Shown piece by piece: positions 44,623 through 56,600 of a stretch of 60,000 nucleotides of DNA (the stretch's first letter is position 1; every line of letters begins with the position of its first letter). The notes below the pieces were generated by a model. The model searched no databases and was not told where the DNA came from. It worked only from the letters and a program-made list of their open reading frames with translations. The stretch is from Antedon mediterranea (lineage: Eukaryota; Echinodermata; Crinoidea; Comatulida; Antedonidae): assembly GCF_964355755.1 (NCBI RefSeq), contig NC_092678.1, positions 16,900,922 through 16,960,921 on the forward strand. The letters are read 5' to 3'. The position numbers were made by a program, and so were the translations under genes.

Positions 44623-47600
44623 CTTTGAATAAGAATAAAATCATTATAGTATATGATATTTCATGTTTTAGAAACATTGGAATGTTCTTGATTGGAGAAA
44701 TTGAACACAGATACATTTTACTTGTAGTTGGGACTTTAACAAGTATCAAACATGGAGGAGACAGAAAGCGACACAAAATATATCGTTCCTGTCTCTGAAA
44801 AAAAAATGGGATTGATCGCAACAACTCTGTCACATACAACACCAAATTCTCTATCTCTACACATGGCCTTATAATGTCCAGTATCGTCGCAAATTTGTTA
44901 ATACATTGTCACATATTACTGTACATGTGGCGCCTGTGTTACGTTACGTTTGGGCTTTACATTATGTGTGATAATATGTGATGCTGTTTTACAAAATTTG
45001 CCTATAAACTGGAAATCTGTATCGTGGCAAATTTGTTAATACATAGTCACATATTACTGTACATGTGGCGCCTGTGTTGCGTTACGGTTGGGCTTTACAT
45101 TACGTGTGATAAATATGTGACGCTGTATTACAGAATTTGCCTATGAACTGTACAACAGATACAGTTCTGCATATTACCTAGTAGTAGTAATATATATATT
45201 TGATAACTACAGGTTAGATCAAGGATGCTACGAAAAAGGTGGGATGGAATAATATATCTTATGATGATTACTTATCATACATCACTTACATGTATTGGAA
45301 TAATATGACTAGGGCAGTGGACCACTGGTAGCCCAGCAGAAATAAGTTTGTTGCGTAATTCTTTGACGGCACTCTGGTGTTTGTGACGTAGATTGCGGCC
45401 TTCCTCGCTGCTAAGAATCTAAAAATATAAACGTGGCACATAGAAATTAGCTACTCTAAATACTGTTAAATTCATCTACGTTATACGCAGGAACAATGCA
45501 AACAATTCACATTACTGTGTCGTAGGTTCTTTTAAAAACTTTGAAAAGATATTTTAAATGCATACAAAATTATTTCTGTTCATATACAGTAACCTTTTTA
45601 ATAGTACACATGTTTGGCCTAATGTCTGGTTTTCCAGAAAGTCTGGTATTCTGAATGTGCTCTTAATGTTAAAAAATAATATGGGATCCCTTGATCCCAG
45701 AGAGTCCTGTATACACTGTAATTGGGATAGTTGGTTGACTGTACAGAATTAACATGACATAATATTATATAGAATATTTAATATAATATATAGAATTAAT
45801 TTTTATTTTGTTAAAATTTTTTTTTACTTATTATTAATATAATATATAATATAGAATATTAATTACTAACCCCAATAGAAGTAATGGCACCATTTAGCAC
45901 CATTGGTGGCAGTGCAGTGGTGAAAATGAAACCAGCTGCATAACTGCGCACCATATCAACCAAGTGGGAGGAGCCAGCAATGTACCCGCCAATCATTCCA
46001 AAAGCTTTGCCTAAAAAAAAAATTTACAATATTAAGATGTGTTAGCTTCACTTGATATAATTTTTTTTGGGGTTTGCGGCCGACGTCTGCCGCGAACGAC
46101 CATGTCAATTAGTTTTTTCAACTGAATGATGGATAAAACTAAGCCAGGACTGTTTAAAGCACCTTGGTCCTAGCATAGATCAAGGGCTTCTTCGGTCTTG
46201 TTCCCACCTTGACCAGAGGAATGAGCCAATACGTCCGAGGCAGATACTAGATGTAGGGCTGCCATAAGAGTCAGCAGTGCTGATTTCAAATGCTTAATGG
46301 ACCCCAGCTCTATATACACAGCACCAAATATACACAGCATCAAATATTCCTAGATGGTCTCCCCTTCAAGCTCTAACCAGGCCCAACGTTGCTTAACTTC
46401 AATGATACGACAAGACCGGTGTTTCGGTAAAGCCGTATCATAGTCTTCATAATAACTGCAGTTATTTATTTTAATAAATACTTAAAAATATGCTTTGTGT
46501 GAATTCTTACCTAAGGTTCCAGTAACTATGTCAATACCATCAAGGCAGCCATCGCGTTCACCTACACCAGCGCCATGGCGACCGTAAAGGCCAACGGCAT
46601 GAACTTCGTCAACGAAGGTCAAAGCATTGTATCGGTGGGCCACATCACAGAGGTCCTTCAATGGGCAGACAGCGCCTAAACAAACAATATATAGTTTACA
46701 ATACATAATCTTGTCTGACAATAAAAGATTCCTAAAAGATGTTCTCCAATAAAAAATCAGTCCCTCCAATTAAGACTACATTTGGGACCAGGGGCGGATT
46801 GCTATAAAACAGTCTTAACTGATGGTCTTAACTGCCCGATTAAAGCCGGCTTTATCAGATAGACAGTCTCACTAAAGCCACCATTGACCATTGCTATAAA
46901 ACCATGATTCACAAACATATAGTACATACATTATTACGCGAGAAAATGTACTCTATAAAGAATACAATATAGACAATCATCATTATTATTTAACACTTAA
47001 AACTTGTTCAATGCATTGTCTTTCACTATCAATAGGGACTTTACGAAACACGACGGGAAGCCACAGGACGGTGCTCATGAATAATTTATGCATGAGTTTT
47101 AACAATGTGGGCGGAGCTTAGCGTGAAATTGATTTACGCTCTAGCGAACACAGGATATTCGTTGTCCTCCCCTAACCGTCGTGTTTCGTAAAGTCCCTAA
47201 TATAAGCAAGTCATGTTGACAAAAAGAGAGGTTTAAGACCGTTTTTAAAAAGACTCCTTCGAGTAGGTTTAAATTTTAAAAACTGCAGTATAGCAATGGT
47301 CAATAATAAAGACTACTGTACTTCCTATGTCACAAATTATAACCGGCTAAGCGTTTAGACTGTTTATAGCAATTCGCTAAAGGTTTGGTTGTCTGCGATT
47401 TTGGTCTTTAAATAGAATCATTCATATCACTGATTCAGAAATTAGATCTCTGTTTTATAAAACAAAAAATAACTTACCTGTCATGGAATGAACGGTCTCA
47501 AAGACAACTATCTTCGGAACAGCTGGGTCTGATTTTTGTAGAAGCTCCTCAAGATGTTCAGGATCATTGTGGCGGAAAATAAACTTAGGCGCGCCACTGT

Positions 47601-50600
47601 CACGTACACCCTGAATCATAGATGCGTGGTTACCAGCGTCAGAGTAAATCTCACAACCTTTAAACACAGTATAAGAAACTTTATGAATACATCGAGCTGA
47701 CTGTACATTATTTCATTGACAAATTAGCTACTTGTATTTGCACTATACCCACATTTCAAAAGCTCTGTCTACACTATCAAAGCTTATGTGACATCAAACA
47801 TGTGATATGCCTATATATGGACATGATGTCATATTCCTACCATGTTTGGGTTTATCACTACCATATTTGGACACACCTTACCGGTGACAGCGTTTTGTTT
47901 AATGCTTTTGTCTCTCCTCGGCTTCGTGTCTTGTATTTCATTATTATATTGTTTTTTGTAATTATTATTTTATGTTTATTGCCAAAATGAATAAAATGAA
48001 TAAAATAAATAAAAAATCAAACTAGTTTGATAGTGTACAGCTTGAACACATTCTACCAATATATGTCTTTACCTGGTAATGCCTGTCCTAGAGTGTACAG
48101 GGTTGAATGGTTAGCCACATAACAAGATGTAAACAGAAGACCAGCTTCTTTCTGGTGTAGTTCGGCCAACTGCTTCTCCAACTTTTCATGGAAAATAGAA
48201 TTGCCAGATATGTTTCTGGTTCCTCCGGCACCAGTTCCGTGTTTCAGTACAGTGTCACTATAGAAATAATTAATGTAATATAATATGCATTACTTTATCC
48301 TAATAATATGTATACTTTATATTATAATATGTATACTACGTTTAATATAATATTAGTATTACTTTATTGTATTGTAATATTATATTGAAATAATGTGTAT
48401 AGATTCTGGATTGGTAGCAAACATCATCACCACATTAAAGCTTTGTCTACATTATCAAAGTCTGTGAAAAAAAAAATGTGATGTGCCCATATATGGACAT
48501 GATGCCTATCACTACAATATTTGGGCATATCACTACCATATCTAGAAATATCACTACCATATCTGGGCATATCACACTTTTTAAAAAATCATAAAATAAG
48601 ATTATCTTCATGCCAGTATTAAAATAATTGGGGGTCAGGGGTTAAACATGATGCAGCACCCTCCAAAAATAGAGTAAATAAGTAATGGAAAGACAACATT
48701 TTGTCTCAAAACAAATTCCTGCTTAATGCAGATAACTATTGATGAATGACATCTAAATGCTCATAAAGTGAGTGAGTGGCCGAGCGGTTAAGTCGGTGGA
48801 ATAGTAACCCAGCTGTAATATCGGCAAGGGTTCGAGGCTCACTCGCTCTATGGTAGTCTTCTCGAATAAGGACTACACACTACACTATATATGGTACACA
48901 AAATGCATGTGCATACTTTAAAGAACCTAGTACATCTTTCAAGACGAGTTGGGGGTTACCCCGCTATACCAGCTCACACCACAGCCAGACGAAATAGCGC
49001 CGTAGTTGGTGGCACCGACATAACATGACCCTTTAGCATGTCCACAGCGCATTGAGACAATAAACAGAGTTTTAGCTCAACAATACATGCATAAAAAATG
49101 TCCACCTTGGAACCATTGCTGTTGCTCCACCCTGAAAATTGTTCCCACATCCCTGACTCAAATCAAAGTATATAAACACAAAATAATATTCATCAACTAC
49201 GAAAGTTGCCTTACATTACAGCCTCTTGGACTTTAGGATGTCGGCTCATCCCAAGGTAATCGTTGGAACACCAAACAGATATCGGTTGCCCGTCATTCGT
49301 CTCGTTTGGTGGCGCTGGTTCAGAATACTCTCGTGCATACGGGAACTCGTTAGCGTCACGAAGAACCTTCTTGAAAATTCGGTAGGTGTGGTCTCTCTTC
49401 TTTCCATCAATTTGTTCCTTTAGGAACGCATCATAGTTAAACTTGCCATCTGTAAAACACAATGTTCAACATGTGTAAATAATTCTCCTGTAGTTACTCC
49501 AGGAAGGTACATTATTACTGCAGTAACATATGATTTCATTTATTTCAATGTAAAGGTTTACTAAAATAAACAATTTTATTACACTAAAAAAAAAGCTTGG
49601 ACTATATGATTGCATGAATGGGTTAAAGATCAAAATAATTACTGTACCGGTAGTTTAACTGCTTAGAATAATTTTTACTTTATATCTTAAAGCTCTGTAC
49701 TATCAAAGTTTATACAGTGACAACAAAATATGATGTGTCCATATATGGACATGATGATGTCATATCACTACCATATTTGGGCATATTAATACCAAATTTG
49801 GGCAAATCACACATAGTTTGGTAGTGTAGATAGTGTGTAAGAAAAGCAAAAGCAGAGATTCCCCCAAAAAACGAGGTTGTTTGGTAACAAATGCATGAGA
49901 ATATAGTGGATGCAAGGCCTAAAATGAGTTCAATTTCCTTACAATAATCATAATATTATGTGTTCACATGCATGAATACTTGTAATAATAACGTTTGACA
50001 ACATATTTTGAAAAAAATTGTATGTGTGAAATGGAGTATTAGCCTACAAACTAGTGCCAGATCAGTTATACCTTGATTGTACTTCTTTTGATTCATGCTA
50101 TCAGCTTGTTGCTTCATAGCCAACTTCAGTTCAGCATTTTCTTTTAGATCGACTGGGTTCTTTGTTGGTAGGTGCTTGATGGCATCCAAGAGGCCTCCTT
50201 TATCAGCTTCATCACCTGTTTAAAAAAGCAGTTATCAGATTATCAATTAATAACTAAAGTTGACTCTCAATCTGCTGGATAAACCAAAACAGGCTTTTCC
50301 CTCTCCATGAGGAGAACATGTTAGTTGAAAAATATGTAGAACACCCCCTCCAAGACAGTGGTATCATCCATGAGCACACCCTCATGTTGACTACCCCACT
50401 CAAACACACCTCACCACTTCTTTTCAGCAGAGAAACATACTGTAGTTGTTATTTTTTTTACTGTATTGTAAACGTTTGTGTTTTAAGTGTAACATTCACC
50501 ATACAGTATTTTATCTGTTGAAATGTTCATTTAAAACCAGATACATTACCTACTACTATTTTAGTACTAAGGCTTTATTTTTACTCTACTCCCACTCCAC

Positions 50601-53600
50601 TAACATGCACTTTATGTAATTAAAATAAAAATTATAATGTTTTTTATTAGTATCTGTCAGTTTAATGCATAACAATCATAATTATAATGAAAAAATGAAT
50701 TATGATAATTATTAATTAGGTCTATCTCATTCTACTTTCAATGATTAAAAATTATAATGCATAAAAATTATAATGCATAAAAATCTTATCATAGTGAGAA
50801 AGTTAATTAAAATACTCAGATGAAATTCTCATTCACTATTTTAACTCTACTTGTTCAATCATTCAAAATTTCAAGGTTAAAAATAAAAGTTGTGTAATGA
50901 AAAAGACTATACCACCAGTAGTAATTATTAAAGATATGTTTCATTTACATTGCATAGTATGCTTTAAAATACAGGATGCTTTTTTTAATAATAATAGATA
51001 CTGTATATGAATATCATTTAATAATTACTGGAAATTTGTTTTCTTCAACATCTTCTTTTGTTTAATATAATTGTATAATACTTCACAAAATGTTATGTAC
51101 TTTTGTGGAAATAAATTGAAATTGAGTTATAATAGACACGTTTCGCGCTCGCGAGGTCACCGTCAGTGACCTTTTAGTGGGTATACAATGGTAAACAAAC
51201 ACAGCGAGAGGTATGTTAAAGCATGGGAGAACTGAGAGATGATCATCTTAAAAAGCAATCGTCAAAACTAGCCTTTGATGGAATGGCATGGTAAGGATGT
51301 TATTTATTTTCTAAACTTATGTTTTATATTCACTGTAGAATTATTTGGGCATTTGGTTCGGAATCATCGACTTTATTTATGTATTGTCATTTTTGGTTTG
51401 ACACATTATATTACGGTGCATTTAATACATGTTAACTGTTGATTTTATTTACAAATGTTGCGTAAATATATTAATTATTATCTTTCATTCTTCTTCATGC
51501 TCCTATTGCATCTTCCATGTATTATGTGATGTTCTTCGGCGCTTAAACAGACACCCAAGCCTCCTAGGCCTAGTAGACGAAGTACCGCATCAGGCAACGC
51601 CACCGGGCGGGCGGAGAGACACGAGCACATCGTGGACGTACTTCCCTTGAAAAATTTCCAAGATTTTGCGCCACTATCCTTCGGAGCCGACGCAAACCAC
51701 TGAGCAAGTGTTTGAAAATTAAAAACAGGAATATTATTCAGTGATTTTGTGTAGTTAAATTCACGATTTATCCAACATATACAACATTTATGATGCACCT
51801 TGCAACAAAAGCACTCGGCAGTCGCCATTTCGCTATGCTTCAACACGCACTAGTCGAGAGGTGTTCGGTTTGTTTACAAATCTATACCCACTATTTCTGA
51901 TTGGTCGCGAGCGCGAAACGTGTCTATTAATAATTATATGTAATTATATGTTATGTTTAACATATTTGACAGGACTGGAATTAATATATTGTAGGTTTTT
52001 AAAACAAGGATTTTATTTGTGAGGAATTGCTTAAAGATGTATTGTCCCCTGAAAAATTAATTCTTAACCATTTAATTTATTTATTAAATTTAATTTAAAG
52101 CAAAAAATAATCAAATTAATGGTTGCCAGCCAATGGGTTTTTGGTTGAATTTAACCATTTATTTTTTGTAATTTTATAAGTGAAAACATTAATTTTTTCC
52201 ATTTTTTTTTTCTATAGAAATGATTAACTTTATTAAAGCTACAAAATAATCTATTCGAAGTCTCATTTTATTTATTTTTATTTTTCATGTTTTTGGGGGA
52301 CAAGACATCTTTAATAGGTAACATTTAAATACGGTTTTAAATATTCTTTCCTTTTTCTCTTTCTTCTCGTAAAAACAGGCAGAAGGAAACACCATACTGT
52401 GTAATACTGACATTCTAAAGCAAACATTCAGTTTAAGTTTACACACCTTCTGTTATCACTTGACATTTAAAAAACACAAACAGATGTAAAAGAAAACATT
52501 AACGGTCTTCTTAAAAACATAAACATATTTTTCAGACTTCCAATTCACATAAACTTTTCACATGAAAACTATTATTGTCAACGTCTGGTTTTAAAGCACA
52601 AGAAAACCACTAATGATTGAATGATTGAAAAATAAAGCACACTCAAATCCAAGGTAATCCATCAAGATGTTTTCTAAAACAACAAGTAATCTGGTGTGGA
52701 TAATTCTGTAGCATTGGATGGTTACTAAGGACGGGATTAATAACCCTTAGCAACAAGCACCTCTCATGATGTCATAAATGGATGATTAATTCAATCAAAG
52801 CTCTTAGTGATGTCAGTTTTGGTTACTCCAATAACACTAACAACATTAGGTAATACCACTTGAGTGGCAGCTACCTAAATATGGTTGAGATTTTTTTATG
52901 CAATTACCTTTGAAGTAAATAAGTCATTGGCCTGGAATTACCATAGAAGATGATTATTAACACTTTCCCTGCGTTTTTCAATCTAATTTAAGGTTACAAA
53001 CTGCATTTATGTAAAAATGAATATGGACTAAAATTGTACAGTACTGTACTGTGGTGTACAGAATACTTTTGTTTTCATAATAGACGCTGTATTCCTGCTA
53101 GGAGCAAATAACTAAATAAAATAGCGTAAATAAATTAATATGTATTCATACTTGTATACTAAAATACAGGATTGAAGGAACACACAGAGGCAATCTAGTA
53201 ACAGGACCCTGAGCTCGCCTTGCCAAGATAGGAGCTCAATCTTATGTCTGGCTGCAACGAATACCATTATTACTGTACTAATGTACGTATTACTTCATAC
53301 TTCACCCTGTATGTTGAACTTCAGTTTGTACTTTATCTTGTTTATTTATTATTTATTTATACTGGGTCTATTTTATAGGTTTATTTGATTTGTCATTCAG
53401 ATCAACTTTACCTTGTGATTTCTTGTCGAGTTTCTCTGTGGAGGATGTTCGCGCTGTAGAATCTAAGAATAACAAATCAGATATTATTATTAATTAATTT
53501 TAATAAGTATAAAATATATACATTTCGTTTTTGATCATTGTTAATTCAAATTAATATCCTATTGATTGTTAGTTACAGTATGCAATTGATTGAGTACCAA

Positions 53601-56600
53601 TATCAATAAACGACATGATACTTTATAGGTAAAATCACATTTTCACAATAAAATATGTTTGACTGTAGATTGTGTACACAATAAGCATGAGACTCAGAAT
53701 AAATAAATAATTACAGCTATAAATTAATGATTATACTGTATCCTGTTTTGTATTGTCTTTTTTCATATCTTTATTACATTCAAAACTGCTGATAATCTAA
53801 TAACACTACTCAGAAAATACAGCCGACTCTTCCAGTAGTGGATCGACCCCCTCTTGGCAGTGACGTAATAGCTACAGTATGAGCGCTAACTGGTTAAACC
53901 AAGAAACCCCAGAGCTGGGTGGAAACAACAGGCTTTAAAATACGTCGAAACGGCTGAAAATATGGCAGGGCCACTTTCTGAACCAGGGGCCTCAGGCCTC
54001 TGTGTTAGTGTTACACCACTGTCCCTTGGACTGGCCTAATACTGTATGTCTGGTATTCTAGAAGGTCTGATTCTATGTATTTCTAAGGGTAAAATGAAAT
54101 GGGGACCTTTTGGACCTCAAGAGTTTTCGGTTTTCAGAGAGTTTGGTATTAGGACTGTATTAATTATACTATATAAATGCTTAACAATAAACTAAATAAA
54201 ATACCAACACTAATGTACTGCAAGAAGTACTGTATGACAGTGTAATTAAACTAATTAAGAAATGAAATACGAGTGTTGTATATTATTACCATTATGTTTC
54301 ACTCCCTGCAGCTGTGTGCTGATTCGCTCAATCACGTTCTCGTTTTCTTCAACGTTGTCTACGGCTTTAATGTCCTTCATCTCGGCTAAGAACGGACATT
54401 TCGCTTCTTCTGCTGCAAATTACAACAATAGACAAAAAAACATATTAATTAAAGTAATTAAACTCTCAGTTTAACTAATAATTATTTTTATAATAACACA
54501 CCTGATTATATCTGCAATTTGATTGGTTAATTTGGTATAGTTAATTAGAAAATGATGATAAATGCATCTTTTAAAACATTTTGAGAGTTTTTGCAAGGTT
54601 GTTGATGTTACGAGATTGAAAATCAACCTATAGAGCGTGCATTTTATCACACTGTTCTAGTCCTTGAAGAGCACTGGCCTAGCTTCCTCAGTTACTAGTT
54701 TTCATCAATGACTTACAATACATAAATCATAAACTATAATGTCTATGCCAATAATAATGATATCCTGGATTTATAAATCGCCTATGTTGTGTTTGACCTT
54801 TAATGAGTTGGAAATTTTATTACACCGGTCATTTTTGGATAAAACACATAGAAACATACTCCAATATTAATGCAGCTACAGTTTAAAGTACTGTTAGTAA
54901 TCAGCGAAATGTTGTGTCTTGATACCCATGTAAATAAATAAATAAATAAATAAAGTGTATTGCCTATTATTGGATGCAAGACAAGCGATAGGCGCTGGAT
55001 TCAAACCCACGATCTCACAATCAGTAGTTCAACTTCCAAGCCACACGCCCTTAAACCAAGTCAAAGTACAGAGAATGAATGCCATTAATTATTTATCATA
55101 AAATGGACAATTTATATTCTTAAATCATTTCCTTTTATATTAATCACAAAATAGTAATTTATTATTATTATTATTATTAATTATGGTCTGTGTATATTTA
55201 TAGTTGCAGATATAGTAGTACCTTTATTTATAATTATTTAATTGTTTATATTAAATGGAAGAAAGCAAGTCATGGGTTGTATTTCAATACTTCCTTTTGG
55301 ATTGACAACGCCTGGATTATTGAGTTCCTCATCTCAAAATCCTTCTTTTCTAAACTGTACATAAATTCGCAAGTCATTTCCTGATTGCTGGCAGACAATA
55401 TACAATTGACAGTTGTTGTATTCATCCATTCATAATCACAAAACTTTCTCTTTTCTATTTAAAGTTTTTCCTACACTATCAAACTATAGTTTGACAAAAA
55501 AAGTGTGCCCAAATATGGTAGTGATGTGCCCAAATATGGTAGTGATACTGTATGACATCATGTCCATATGGGCACATCACATTTGTTTGTCACATAAAGT
55601 AGAGTTTGATAGTGCTGACAAAGCTTAATAATATTGAAATAGGAAAAAATAAAACATACTTTTTAAGCATACCCTATATTTTTGTCCCAACCGTTTTATT
55701 TTTATTTTAATGACCAAAAAAAACGAAAATTCTGATAAAATTATTGTAACATTTGATTATCATGTAGAGGAACAATTTTAATCTTATTTCATTCATTTCA
55801 TTTCATTCATTTCGTTCATTTCATTCATTTCGTCAATTAAAAACATCATAATGCAATACAAATAACAAAACCCTAAGCGTAAACCATATTTGGGCATATC
55901 ACTACCATATTTGGGCATATCACTACCATATTTGGGCATATCACTACCATATTTAGGCATATCACTACCATATTTAGGCATATCACTACCATATTTGGGC
56001 ATATCACTACCATATTTGGGCATATCACTACCATATTTAGGCATATCACTACCATATTTGAGCATATCACTACCATATTTAGGCATATCACTACCATATT
56101 TGGGCATATCACTACCATATTTGGGCATATCAGTCACTACCATATTTGGGCATATCACTACCATATTTAGGCATATCACTACCATATTTGGGCATATCAC
56201 TACCATATTTAGGCATATCAGTACCATATTTGGGCATATCACTACCATATTTAGGCATATCACTACCATATTTAAGCACATCGTGTAGACAGATTGTTAT
56301 ATCTACTGTAAACATGCTATGTAGAATCTACGATTATATCAGATGGTGATATGATTTAGCAAAAGCAAACTGTATAGTGTAATCTCTGTACACATTTTCT
56401 CTGCTATTGTTACATGTTTGAAAGACTCAGTTAAGTCAGTTTATTTTAAAATAGTAGGCTTACTGGATAAATCAGCCTATCAGGACTGTAGGAAAAAAAA
56501 TATGCTGCACTGAACTTTATTCAGGGGTTGACGCTAATGTTTTGTCCCCATGAAAAAACAATTCTTAAAAAATGTTGGTTAAATATGCCATTTTAATGTA

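Noticed and set aside
48770-48844. Functional tRNA-Leu or tRNA-Ser gene
   Set aside because: Acceptor stem and A/B boxes are good, but the anticodon arm is irregular and a SINE-like body follows directly. More likely a SINE head.
55793-56349. Long open frames in all phases encoding repeats such as MPKYGSD or GISLPYL
   Set aside because: They arise because a 21-base satellite has a period divisible by three and no stop codons. Frames are open on both strands, there are no flanking gene signals, and the sequence is derived from a noncoding MITE.
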